DNA from: Maritimibacter sp.
Lineage (GTDB): Bacteria > Pseudomonadota > Alphaproteobacteria > Rhodobacterales > Rhodobacteraceae
Direction: 5' to 3'
DNA: 7,031 nucleotides
Assembly: GCA_020441225.1 (NCBI GenBank)
Contig: JAGRMP010000632.1
Span: 1-7,031 of the forward strand
Shown: positions 1-5,386 of the stretch, piece after piece
Layout: each line of letters opens with the position of its first letter
Position numbering within the stretch: position 1 is the stretch's first letter
Position numbers and translations under genes: made by a program
The notes under the pieces: generated by a model
The model's input: the letters and a program-made list of their open reading frames with translations, nothing else
Told to the model about the DNA's origin: nothing
Database searches by the model: none

Positions 1-96
1 GCCAAGCCGCATGTCCTGTTCTACGCCACCAAGCGCGTGGGCGGGGACGTGTCCGACTTTGCCGCGATCAAGCTCCTGAAGCTCTCGGTCTCCTGA
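1..96 (+). CDS. g5: Major capsid protein, HK97 fold, C-terminal end only (GTA gp5)
   Basis: The window opens inside a reading frame that gives 31 residues before a TGA at 94-96. The visible tail contains FYATKRVGG and ends in DFAAIKLLKLSVS. This is the typical C-terminus of HK97-type capsid proteins of GTAs and related siphophages, where the last strand of the axial domain carries a YATKRVGG-like segment followed by AIKLLK. The protein forms the icosahedral shell of the particle. Only the end is present, so the start, length and any protease-processed delta domain cannot be judged. The next gene follows after 165 nt, whereas most later junctions overlap. The identification rests on a short stretch plus its position directly upstream of the connector gene. 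Confidence 0.85.
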   Translation, partial: AKPHVLFYATKRVGGDVSDFAAIKLLKLSVS

Positions 97-114
97 GGGT
101 GACCTTCCGCGCCT

Positions 115-134
115 GCCCACCCCCCCGGGTGGGC
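115..134 (+). terminator. GC-rich hairpin after the capsid gene, no T-tract
   Basis: GCCCACCC (115-122) pairs perfectly with GGGTGGGC (127-134) around a CCCC loop, starting 18 nt after the capsid stop codon. The stem is strong, but the bases that follow are GC-rich rather than a run of T. It is therefore not a canonical intrinsic terminator. It may act as a weak attenuator or as a 3' barrier to exonucleases that stabilises the capsid message. Confidence 0.35.
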
Positions 135-143
135 GCGGGACAT

Positions 144-220
144 GTGGGCGCGTGCCGCGAGATACCGTCGTTGTCTAGCTGCTCCCCCTCCGTCCGAGCA
201 ACGCGGAGGCACGCGCCCAC
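144..220. repeat. 13-bp perfect inverted repeat with 51-nt loop
   Basis: GTGGGCGCGTGCC at 144-156 is the exact reverse complement of GGCACGCGCCCAC at 208-220. The first nine bases, GTGGGCGCG, also occur at 129-137. The right arm could therefore pair with either copy, and the 129-137 copy overlaps the hairpin at 115-134, which makes the two folds mutually exclusive. The loop contains a smaller stem, TGCTC (180-184) with GAGCA (196-200). The arms are long enough that chance is unlikely to explain them fully, even in GC-rich DNA. Confidence 0.6.
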
Positions 221-261
221 CTCGTAAGTGATTCGAGGGGCCCGAATTTCGGAGATGATCC

Positions 262-858
262 ATGATGCTAGTCGAGCAGACCACGGTGCCCAGTGCGGCG
301 CTCCCGGTCGCCCAATTCAAGGACCACCTGCGGCTCGGCACCGGATTCGCCGACGACGGGGTGCAGGACGACGTGCTCGAGGCCTACCTGCGTGCGGCGA
401 TCGCCGCGATCGAAGCGCGCACCTCCAAGGCCCTGATCACCCGGTCGTTCAGCTGGACCCTCACGGCCTGGCGCGACCTGGCCGCACAGGTCCTGCCTCT
501 GGCGCCGGTCAGCGCGATCACCGCGCTGTCGATCTTCGACCGCCTCGGGGCGGAAGAAGTGATCGACGCGAGCGCCTTCGTGCTCGAACCGGATCTGCAC
601 CGGCCGCGCCTGGTCGCCACCGGCTACACCCTGCCGGTGATCCCTGTCGGCGGCAGCGCCGTCATCGCTTTCGACGCGGGCTTCGGTCCCGGCTGGACCG
701 ATGTGCCGGCCGATCTCGGCCAGGCGGTGAAGATGCTGGCCGCGCTCTATTACGAGAACCGCGGCACCCATTCCGGCGAGGCGGCGATGCCCGCGGCCGT
801 CACCAGCCTGGTCGCCCGTTACCGGCCCGTCCGGCTGTTCGGTGGGGGTGCGCTGTGA
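262..858 (+). CDS. g6: Head-tail connector / adaptor protein (GTA gp6)
   Basis: This 198-residue protein belongs to the phage head-tail adaptor family (HK97 gp6-like, phiE125 gp8-like) that forms a ring under the portal and links it to the neck. Visible family features are the N-terminal helical part with the run LEAYLRAAIAAIEARTSKAL (about residues 46-65), a central beta-rich region, and the C-terminal helix QAVKMLAALYYENRG (about 154-168) followed by a basic, Ala-rich tail ending RYRPVRLF. The chosen start is ATG 262, seven bases after GGAG (251-254); a second ATG at 265 is directly adjacent and cannot be excluded. The gene overlaps g7 by four bases (GTGA). Its position directly after the capsid gene and before the gp7 homologue matches RcGTA order. 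Confidence 0.9.
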   Translation: MMLVEQTTVPSAALPVAQFKDHLRLGTGFADDGVQDDVLEAYLRAAIAAIEARTSKALITRSFSWTLTAWRDLAAQVLPLAPVSAITALSIFDRLGAEEVIDASAFVLEPDLHRPRLVATGYTLPVIPVGGSAVIAFDAGFGPGWTDVPADLGQAVKMLAALYYENRGTHSGEAAMPAAVTSLVARYRPVRLFGGGAL

Positions 859-1199
859 CCCCGATCTATCCGACACTCTCGCGCCGGCTGGTGCTCGAGA
901 CCCCCGAGCAGGCCCCGGACGGCCTGGGCGGCTATACGACCAACTGGGTCGCGCTCGGCGAAATCTGGGCGGAAATGAAAAAGTCCACGGGGCGCGACAA
1001 GGCGAGCGAATTCGCCTCCGTGACCTCGGCCCAGTACCGGATCACCGTCCGCGCGGCCCCGGTCGGCCAGCCCTCGCGCCCGCGCGCCGAACAGCGCTTT
1101 CGCGAAGGCACCCGGGTCTTTCTGATCCGGGCCGTCGCCGAGGCCGATGTCGGCAACCGCTATCTGACCTGCTTTGCCGAAGAGGAGGTGAGCCAATGA
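855..1199 (+). CDS. g7: Head closure / head-tail joining protein (GTA gp7)
   Basis: The gene encodes 114 residues. The start is GTG 855-857, which overlaps the g6 stop as GTGA and is preceded by the G-rich stretch GGTGGGGG (841-848), a usable ribosome binding site. The frame stays open further upstream, but that part lies wholly inside g6 and has the composition of a shadow frame. The protein matches the phage head-tail joining family (SPP1 gp16-like stopper), a small beta-barrel. Typical elements are the opening basic stretch LSRRLVLETPEQAPDGLGGY, the WVALGEIWAEMK strand (about residues 32-43) and a C-terminal strand pair with RYLTCFAEEE. In GTAs it sits between the connector and tail terminator and closes the capsid exit. 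It overlaps g8 by four bases. Confidence 0.87.
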   Translation: MTPIYPTLSRRLVLETPEQAPDGLGGYTTNWVALGEIWAEMKKSTGRDKASEFASVTSAQYRITVRAAPVGQPSRPRAEQRFREGTRVFLIRAVAEADVGNRYLTCFAEEEVSQ

Positions 1200-1606
1200 C
1201 CTACGCCATCGCCGCCGCGCTTCAGAAAGCGGTGTTCGAAAGGCTCCAGGCCGACGCCATCCTCACCGGTCTGGTCGGGACCGCAATCTATGACGCGATC
1301 CCGCCCGGCATTCTCGGCGGCACCTATGTCAGCCTCGGCACCGAAGATGTCCGCGACGCCTCCGACGACACCGGCTACGGCGCCTGGCACGAGATCACCA
1401 TCAGCGTCGTCACCGACGAGTCCGGTTTCGCCGGCGCAAAGGCGGTCGCCACGGCGATTTCCGACGCGCTGGTCGATGCGCCGCTCACCCTCGACCGCGG
1501 CCATCTCGTGGCGCTCAACTTCTACCGCGCCCGCGCGCGCCGGGTGCAGGACGCGGATGTCCGCCGCATCGACCTGCGCTTTCGCGCCCGCGTCGAAGAC
1601 GCATAA
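1196..1606 (+). CDS. g8: Tail terminator protein, DUF3168 family (GTA gp8)
   Basis: This 136-residue protein starts at ATG 1196, which overlaps the g7 stop (ATGA), with a strong ribosome binding site GAGGAGG about seven bases upstream. It has the DUF3168 pattern. An N-terminal helix, AIAAALQKAVFERLQAD, is followed by AIYDAIPPGILGGTYVSLG. A central strand, HEITISVVTDESG, is followed by the helix AGAKAVATAISDAL. The C-terminal strands LVALNFYRARARRV and RRIDLRFRARVE complete it. In siphophages and GTAs this family caps the proximal end of the tail tube and connects it to the neck. The stop at 1604-1606 is the first of three in-frame stops spaced exactly 24 nt apart (see repeat entry), an unusual end. 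Length is normal for the family. Confidence 0.9.
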   Translation: MTYAIAAALQKAVFERLQADAILTGLVGTAIYDAIPPGILGGTYVSLGTEDVRDASDDTGYGAWHEITISVVTDESGFAGAKAVATAISDALVDAPLTLDRGHLVALNFYRARARRVQDADVRRIDLRFRARVEDA

Positions 1607-1657
1607 CCGCCCCGCGTCGAGTACGCATAACCGTTCAGTGTCGAGAACCGCTGAGCC
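1587..1657 (+). repeat. 24-nt tandem repeat spanning the g8 stop codon
   Basis: A 23-nt unit at 1587-1609 recurs at 1611-1633 with only two mismatches (A1597 to G1621, G1598 to T1622). A decayed third copy starts near 1635; its best-kept part is GTGTCGAG at 1638-1645. Because the period is 24 nt, the reading frame is preserved: the units read V-E-D-A-stop, V-E-Y-A-stop and V-E-N-R-stop, with stops at 1604, 1628 and 1652. This looks like local duplication of the gene's 3' end, including its terminator codon. It occupies the first half of the 102-nt g8-g9 gap; the rest of that gap (1658-1708) shows only the g9 ribosome binding site. Confidence 0.8.
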
Positions 1658-1708
1658 AAAGCCCATCCCATCCCGGATTATCCACGGAACACACACGGAG
1701 TTTTCGTC

Positions 1709-2122
1709 ATGGTCGCCCAGAACGGCAAGGATCTTCTCATCAAGCTCGACATGGACAATGCGGGCACATTCGAAACCATCGCGGGGCTGCGCGCCACGCG
1801 GATCAGCTTCAACGCCGAAAGCGTCGATGCCACCTGCCTCAACAGCACCGGGGGCTGGCGCGAGCTGCTCGGCGGCGCCGGGGTCAAATCGGCGGCCCTC
1901 TCGGGCTCGGGGATCTTCAAGGATCAGACCACCGACGAACGCGCACGGCAGATCTTCTTCGACAGCGAAGTGCCCGACTTCCAGATCATCGTGCCCGACT
2001 TCGGCACCATCGAAGGGCCGTTCATGATCACGTCGATCGAATATGCCGGCACCTACAATGGCGAGGCCAATTACGAGATGTCGATGGCCTCGGCGGGCGT
2101 GCTCACCTTCACGGCGCTCTGA
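1709..2122 (+). CDS. g9: Major tail tube protein (GTA gp9)
   Basis: This 137-residue protein starts at ATG 1709, eight bases after CGGAG (1696-1700). It resembles the TP901-1/GTA major tail protein family, whose subunits stack as hexameric rings to make the tail tube. Recognisable conserved stretches are AQNGKDLLIKLDMD at the N-terminus, the GLRATRISFNAESVDAT segment, GGWRELLGGAGVKSAALSGSG in the middle, TDERARQIFFDSEVPDFQIIVPDFG, and the C-terminal ITSIEYAGTYNGEANYEMSMASAG, which matches gp9 of RcGTA closely from memory. It has its own leader of about 100 nt rather than an overlap with g8, which fits a product needed in many copies per particle. The g10 start follows three bases after the stop. 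Confidence 0.93.
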   Translation: MVAQNGKDLLIKLDMDNAGTFETIAGLRATRISFNAESVDATCLNSTGGWRELLGGAGVKSAALSGSGIFKDQTTDERARQIFFDSEVPDFQIIVPDFGTIEGPFMITSIEYAGTYNGEANYEMSMASAGVLTFTAL

Positions 2123-2125
2123 GCC

Positions 2126-2479
2126 ATGGCGAACCCCTGGACCGGCGAGGTGGCGCTGACCATCGACGGCGAACGCCGGGTGCTGAAGCTCACGCTCGGC
2201 GCGCTCGCCGAGCTTGAGGAAAACCTCGCCGAACCTTCGCTGGTCGAGCTGGTGGAACGGTTCGAACAGGGCCGTTTCTCCACCCGCGACGTGCTTGCGC
2301 TGATTGTCGCGGGCCTGCGTGGCGGCGGCTGGCGCGGCTCCTCGCTCGACCTCGTCTCGGCCGAGATCGCCGGCGGCCCGGTCGAGGCGGCGCGGGTGGC
2401 GGGGCAATTGCTCGTCCGCGCCTTCTCGCTGCCGGGTGAGGGGGGAGGCGCCGGGGGCGCACACAGGTCTGCCGGATGA
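2126..2479 (+). CDS. g10: Tail assembly chaperone, DUF3356-type (GTA gp10)
   Basis: The gene encodes 117 residues from ATG 2126, three bases after the g9 stop. No good ribosome binding site is visible, so translation probably depends on ribosomes finishing g9. The protein has the pattern of the GTA gp10 family (Phage_TAC_11/DUF3356): NPWTGEVALTIDGERRVLKLTLGALAELEENL at the start, an acidic helix SLVELVERFEQGRFSTRDVLALIVAGLRGGG, and AARVAGQLLVRAFSLPGEG near the end. The family is thought to bind the tape measure during tail assembly and is absent from the finished particle. The last dozen residues are Gly/Ala-rich and unconserved-looking. A G_GGG_GGA heptamer lies in frame at codons 105-107, and the gene overlaps g10.1 by four bases. 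Confidence 0.88.
   Translation: MANPWTGEVALTIDGERRVLKLTLGALAELEENLAEPSLVELVERFEQGRFSTRDVLALIVAGLRGGGWRGSSLDLVSAEIAGGPVEAARVAGQLLVRAFSLPGEGGGAGGAHRSAG
2440..2446 (+). promoter_or_regulatory. Candidate -1 ribosomal frameshift site (GGGGGGA)
   Basis: In the g10 frame the sequence reads G_GGG_GGA, which fits the X_XXY_YYZ form of a -1 slippery heptamer. The -1 frame has a stop at 2437-2439, immediately before the heptamer, and is then open through 2475 into g10.1 (ATG 2476) and on to its stop at 2712. A slip would give a fusion of about 195 residues: 107 from g10, a ten-residue basic linker (RRRGRTQVCR) and all 78 residues of g10.1. A short stem GCGCC/GGCGC (2448-2452 with 2456-2460) follows at once; this is closer than usual for a stimulatory hairpin. 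Phage tail chaperone pairs often use such a shift (lambda G/GT), but none is demonstrated here. Confidence 0.4.
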
Positions 2480-2712
2480 GGTTCGACTGGCCCGCTCTGA
2501 TGCGGCTCGGCCTCAACGGGTTGCGCCTGCCCCCGGATCGGTTCTGGGCCCTGACCCCCGCCGAGCTGATGGTGATGCTTGGCAAGGACGGCTCCAGCGC
2601 GCCGCTTGGCCGTCAAAGGCTCGAAGAGCTGGCGCGGGCCTTCCCCGATGGTCCGCGCACCGCCCCGCCGCCTGACGGGGCCGACCACCCAACAAGGAGT
2701 GACGGAGAATGA
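2476..2712 (+). CDS. g10.1: Small tail assembly chaperone, DUF2376 family (GTA gp10.1)
   Basis: This 78-residue protein starts at ATG 2476, overlapping the g10 stop as ATGA; only a weak AGGT (2465-2468) precedes it, so coupling or frameshifting from g10 is likely. It shows the compact DUF2376/Phage_TAC_6 pattern: FDWPALMRLGLNGLRLPPDRFWALTPAELMVML, that is, an amphipathic helix, an LxP turn, and a conserved Trp-x-Leu-Thr-Pro-x-Glu-Leu motif (about residues 24-31). A further helix, RQRLEELARAFPD, and a Pro-rich tail follow. The family sits between gp10 and the tape measure in GTA clusters, like the T part of lambda GT. It overlaps g11 by four bases. Pro-rich C-terminal residues 59-78 look disordered. 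Confidence 0.88.
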   Translation: MRFDWPALMRLGLNGLRLPPDRFWALTPAELMVMLGKDGSSAPLGRQRLEELARAFPDGPRTAPPPDGADHPTRSDGE

Positions 2713-3371
2713 TCGATTTCGACGGCATCGACGGGTTCGACGACCAGGTCTCGGCCCTGGAAAACAGCCTGCAGGACGCCACCGCCTTTACCCGCGCCTT
2801 CACCGGCGAGCTGACCCGTATGGGCGCGACCGTCGACACGCTCGGGACGGATGTCTCGGCTCTGTCGAGCGGCTTCAGCCGCGGCGTGAAAGGCGCGATC
2901 GACGGGTTGGTCGACGGGTCCTCGACCCTGAGCGAGGCGTTTGCCGGCTTGCGCCAGTCGATGCTCGACACCGTCTACAACGCCGCCGTCACCCCGGTCA
3001 CCAACCATATCGGCGGGTTGCTGTCCGAAGCGGTCGGCGGGCTCATGAACGCCTTTCTGCCCTTCGCCGACGGCGGCGCCTTCAGCCAGGGCCGGGTGAT
3101 GCCCTTCGCCACGGGCGGGATCGTCTCGGGCGCCACCGCCTTTCCGATGCGGGGCGGCACGGGACTGATGGGCGAGGCCGGGCCGGAGGCGATCATGCCG
3201 CTCACCCGCGGCGCCGACGGCCGGCTCGGGGTCCAGGCCCAGGGCGGCGCGCGCCCGGTCAACGTGACGATGAACGTCACCACGCCGGATGTCGCCGGTT
3301 TCGAACGCTCGCGCGGCCAGATCGCCGCCCAGGTGGGCCGCGCGATCTCCAGCGGCAAACGCTACAGCTGA
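2709..3371 (+). CDS. g11: Short tail tape measure protein (GTA gp11)
   Basis: The gene encodes 220 residues from ATG 2709, overlapping the g10.1 stop (ATGA), with AAGGAG (2694-2699) nine bases upstream. The C-terminal half carries the lambda-type tape measure signature: FADGGAFSQGRVMPFATGGIV (about residues 119-139), then GLMGEAGPEAIMPLTRGADGRLGV (152-175). The N-terminal half is a predicted helical ruler, with repeated polar and hydrophobic residues from about 14 to 90. Residues 101-118 (IGGLLSEAVGGLMNAFLP) are hydrophobic and may be the membrane-active segment. Tape measures of phages usually run to many hundreds of residues; this length is typical of RcGTA and implies a short tail. The product fills the tail tube and sets its length. 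Confidence 0.92.
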   Translation: MIDFDGIDGFDDQVSALENSLQDATAFTRAFTGELTRMGATVDTLGTDVSALSSGFSRGVKGAIDGLVDGSSTLSEAFAGLRQSMLDTVYNAAVTPVTNHIGGLLSEAVGGLMNAFLPFADGGAFSQGRVMPFATGGIVSGATAFPMRGGTGLMGEAGPEAIMPLTRGADGRLGVQAQGGARPVNVTMNVTTPDVAGFERSRGQIAAQVGRAISSGKRYS

Positions 3372-3383
3372 GGAGGCACAGCC

Positions 3384-4016
3384 ATGAGTTTCCACGAAGT
3401 CCGGTTCCCGGCCTGTCTGAGCTACGGCGCCGTCGGCGGCCCGATGCGGCGCACCGAGGTTGTCACTCTGGCCAACGGCCACGAGGAGCGCAACACCCCC
3501 TGGGCGCATTCGCGGCGCAATTACGATGCCGGCGTCGCGATGTCTTCGCTCGACGATCTCGAAATCGTCACCGCCTTTTTCGAGGCCCGGCGCGGTCAGC
3601 TCTACGGTTTTCGCTGGAAGGACTGGGCCGACTACAAATCCTGCCCGCCCTCCGCGGACGTGACCGCGACCGACCAGCCGATCGGCACCGGCGACGGCAC
3701 CGAAACCGTCTTCCAGCTGACCAAGACCTACAGCTCGGGCGGGTCGAGCTACGCCCGTCCGATCCGCAAGCCGGTCTCGGGCAGCGTGCTCGTCGCCGTC
3801 GGCGGCGCGCTGCAAACCGAGGGGGTCGACTACACCATCGACAACACCACCGGGCTCGTCACCTTCCTCACAGTACCCGGCACCGGCGCGGAGATCACCG
3901 CGGGCTTCGAGTTCGACGTCGCCGTACGTTTCGGCACCGACCAGATCCAGGCCTCGGTCGCGACCTTCCAGGCCGGCGACGTGCCGAGCGTGCCGGTGGT
4001 GGAGCTTCGGGTCTGA
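3384..4016 (+). CDS. g12: Distal tail protein, DUF2460 family (GTA gp12)
   Basis: This 210-residue protein starts at ATG 3384, seven bases after AGGAGG (3371-3376), one of the best ribosome binding sites in the window. Family hallmarks are an N-terminal FHEVRFPACLSYGAVGGP segment, RRNYDAG (about residues 44-50), SLDDLEIVTAFFEARRGQLYGFRWKDWADYKS (55-86) and IGTGDGTETVFQLTKTY (about 100-116). The FRW-KDW block is characteristic. The C-terminus ends GFEFDVAVRFGTDQIQ followed by VPSVPVVELRV. In RcGTA the gp12 hexamer forms the distal tail ring joining the tube to the hub. The stop shares its last base with the g13 start (TGATG), indicating coupling. No oddities in length or motifs. Confidence 0.93.
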   Translation: MSFHEVRFPACLSYGAVGGPMRRTEVVTLANGHEERNTPWAHSRRNYDAGVAMSSLDDLEIVTAFFEARRGQLYGFRWKDWADYKSCPPSADVTATDQPIGTGDGTETVFQLTKTYSSGGSSYARPIRKPVSGSVLVAVGGALQTEGVDYTIDNTTGLVTFLTVPGTGAEITAGFEFDVAVRFGTDQIQASVATFQAGDVPSVPVVELRV

Positions 4017-4903
4017 TGGCGCTCTCGGCTTCCTTCGAAAACCACCTCGCCACCGGCACCACCACGGTCGCGCGCTGCTGGGCGCTGACTCGCGGCGACG
4101 GGCTGGTGATGGGCTTCACCGATCACGACGCGGACATCGCCTTCGGCGGCATCACCTTTCGGGCCGACACCGGGCTGACCGCCACCGCGCTGCAGCAGAC
4201 CACCGGCCTCGCCCTCGACAACAGCGAAGGGCTGGGCGCGCTCTCGGATCTTGCGGTCACCGAGGCGGATATCGCTGCCGGACGCTACGACGGGGCCGAC
4301 GTCGAGGCCTGGCTGGTCAACTGGGCCGATCCCGCCGACCGGTTCCTGCAGTTCCGGGGCCGGATCGGCGAGGTCACCCGGGCCGCAGGCGCATTCCGCG
4401 CCGAGCTGGTCGGGCTGTCGGAAACGCTCAACACCGCACAGGGGCGGGTCTACCAGACGCCCTGCACGGCGGTTCTGGGCGACGCCGCCTGCGGGGTGAA
4501 TCTCAACGACCCGGCCTTTTCCGGTGTCGGCACTGTTGTCACCGTCGAGGAGGGCAAATTGTTCACGCTCTCGGGGGTGTCGGCCTACGATGGCGGCTGG
4601 TTCCGGCGCGGGCGGGTCACCGTCCTGACCGGGGCGGCGGCGGGGCTCAGCGGCGTGGCCAAGGCCGACACGGCATCCGGCGGGCTTCACACCGTCGAGT
4701 TGTGGGAAAGCCTGCGCGCCGAGATCGTGCCTGGCGATACGCTCCGGCTCGACGCCGGCTGCGACAAGCGGCGCAGCACCTGCCGGGACAAGTTCGCAAA
4801 CATCCTCAATTACCGCGGCTTTCCCGACATCCCGGGCGACAACCGTCTCCTCACGATCCCGCTGCGCACCACGAGCACGACGAGCGGGATCGGCGGGAAA
4901 TGA
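4016..4903 (+). CDS. g13: Baseplate hub protein with probable Fe-S cluster, DUF2163 (GTA gp13)
   Basis: The gene encodes 295 residues from ATG 4016, overlapping the g12 stop by one base; GGAG at 4001-4004 is rather distant, so coupling is likely. The frame is open far upstream, but that is a shadow of g11 and g12. The DUF2163 region covers about residues 1-160, with RCWALTRGDGLVMGFTDHDADIAFGG near the start and QFRGRIGEV at about 112-120. Four cysteines in the second half, C150, C159 (PCTAVLGDAACGVNL), C249 and C256 (DAGCDKRRSTCRDKF), match the set that holds an iron-sulfur cluster in the RcGTA hub, as I recall from its structure. C21 is the only other cysteine. The C-terminal NILNYRGFPDIPGDN motif is typical. 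The trimeric hub organises the tail tip. Confidence 0.93.
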   Translation: MALSASFENHLATGTTTVARCWALTRGDGLVMGFTDHDADIAFGGITFRADTGLTATALQQTTGLALDNSEGLGALSDLAVTEADIAAGRYDGADVEAWLVNWADPADRFLQFRGRIGEVTRAAGAFRAELVGLSETLNTAQGRVYQTPCTAVLGDAACGVNLNDPAFSGVGTVVTVEEGKLFTLSGVSAYDGGWFRRGRVTVLTGAAAGLSGVAKADTASGGLHTVELWESLRAEIVPGDTLRLDAGCDKRRSTCRDKFANILNYRGFPDIPGDNRLLTIPLRTTSTTSGIGGK

Positions 4904-5370
4904 ACGCGCCCGCGACGCGGGACGGCGCGCGGGGCTCCGGCGCCGACATCGTCGCGGCGGCCCGCGGCTGGATCGGCACGCCCTATGTCCACCAGGCGTC
5001 GTGCAAGGGGGCAGGGGCAGACTGCCTTGGCCTTGTCCGCGGGGTCTGGCGCGAGATCCTCGGCGACGAGCCCCTCAAGCTGCCCGCCTATACGCCCGAC
5101 TGGTCCGAGGCGAGCGGCGACGAGGCGCTGTTGACCGGTGCGCGCGGGTTGCTCACGCCGATTGTCCCGGGCGCCGAACGGCCGGGCGACGTGATCGTGT
5201 TCCGCATGCGTCACGGCGCTGTCGCGAAACACCTGGGCGTTCTCGCCGCCACCGGACGCGGCGCGCGTTTCATCCATGCCTACAGCGGTCACGGGGTGGT
5301 CGAGAGCCCGCTCACGCCGCCCTGGGCGCGCCGCATCGTGGCGTATTTTCGGTTCCCCGCAAGGGGTTGA
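4900..5370 (+). CDS. g14: NlpC/P60-family cell-wall peptidase (GTA gp14)
   Basis: This 156-residue protein starts at ATG 4900, overlapping the g13 stop (ATGA) with no strong ribosome binding site. It is a compact NlpC/P60 cysteine peptidase. The motif ADCLGLVRGVWREILG places the catalytic nucleophile at C42. The likely catalytic histidine is H111 in AKHLGVL, with H126 in FIHAYSG as the probable third polar residue. GTPYVHQASCKGAGADC is the typical approach to the active site, and PGDVIVFR (95-102) is the conserved strand before the histidine. The family cleaves peptide bonds in peptidoglycan; in GTAs gp14 is part of the tail tip and opens the recipient wall. There is no signal peptide, as expected for a particle component. 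The last codons lie in the first of two short hairpin repeats. Confidence 0.93.
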   Translation: MNAPATRDGARGSGADIVAAARGWIGTPYVHQASCKGAGADCLGLVRGVWREILGDEPLKLPAYTPDWSEASGDEALLTGARGLLTPIVPGAERPGDVIVFRMRHGAVAKHLGVLAATGRGARFIHAYSGHGVVESPLTPPWARRIVAYFRFPARG

Positions 5371-5386
5371 GACACCCCGCAAGGGG
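5355..5386 (+). repeat. Twin CCCC-GCAA-GGGG hairpins at the g14-g15 junction
   Basis: CCCCGCAAGGGG occurs at 5355-5366 and again at 5375-5386, a 20-nt period flanking the g14 stop (5368-5370). Each copy can fold into a 4-bp GC stem closed by a GCAA (GNRA-class) tetraloop, a very stable RNA form. Only 7 nt separate the second copy from the g15 ribosome binding site AAGGGG (5394-5399), which is itself complementary to the CCCC arms. CCC at 5387-5389 can also pair with that site. The arrangement suggests control of g15 initiation or processing of the transcript. The first copy is coding (the end of g14), so it is constrained by both roles. Confidence 0.6.

Larger units (their letters stand above)
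97..261 (+). promoter_or_regulatory. Structured intergenic leader between capsid and connector genes
   Basis: This 165-nt gap is the longest non-coding stretch in the window. It holds at least four self-complementary elements in a row: an 8-bp GC hairpin (115-134), a 13-bp inverted repeat (144-156 with 208-220), a 5-bp stem CCTCG/CGAGG (220-224 with 234-238), and a small CCGA/TCGG hairpin (242-245 with 249-252). The last one overlaps the start of the g6 ribosome binding site GGAG at 251-254. I see no convincing -35/-10 promoter, no T-tract and no ORF on the coding strand. A reasonable inference is an RNA element that ends or attenuates the abundant capsid message, protects its 3' end, or tunes g6 translation. 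Function is not shown by the sequence. Confidence 0.45.

Noticed and set aside
21..341. Minus-strand open frame covering the g5-g6 gap
   Set aside because: It overlaps the ends of both flanking genes, runs through the inverted repeats, and has no recognisable sequence; more likely chance than a gene.
1658..1708. Possible promoter in front of the tail tube gene
   Set aside because: This part is slightly richer in A/T, but no pair of -35 and -10 boxes at sensible spacing is visible; only the ribosome binding site CGGAG is supportable.
1160..2464. Minus-strand open frame of 434 codons opposite g8, g9 and g10
   Set aside because: It crosses three genes and the repeat-bearing gap on the other strand, has composition typical of shadow frames, and shows no recognisable domain.
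2613..3815. Minus-strand open frame of 400 codons opposite g11 and g12
   Set aside because: It is antisense to two well-identified tail genes and has low-complexity Arg/Gly/Ala composition; no ribosome binding site or neighbours support it.
2579..4015. Long plus-strand open frame in front of the g13 start
   Set aside because: The frame is open but runs in a different phase through g11 and g12 and reads as an Arg-rich shadow. Homology to the hub begins only at ATG 4016.
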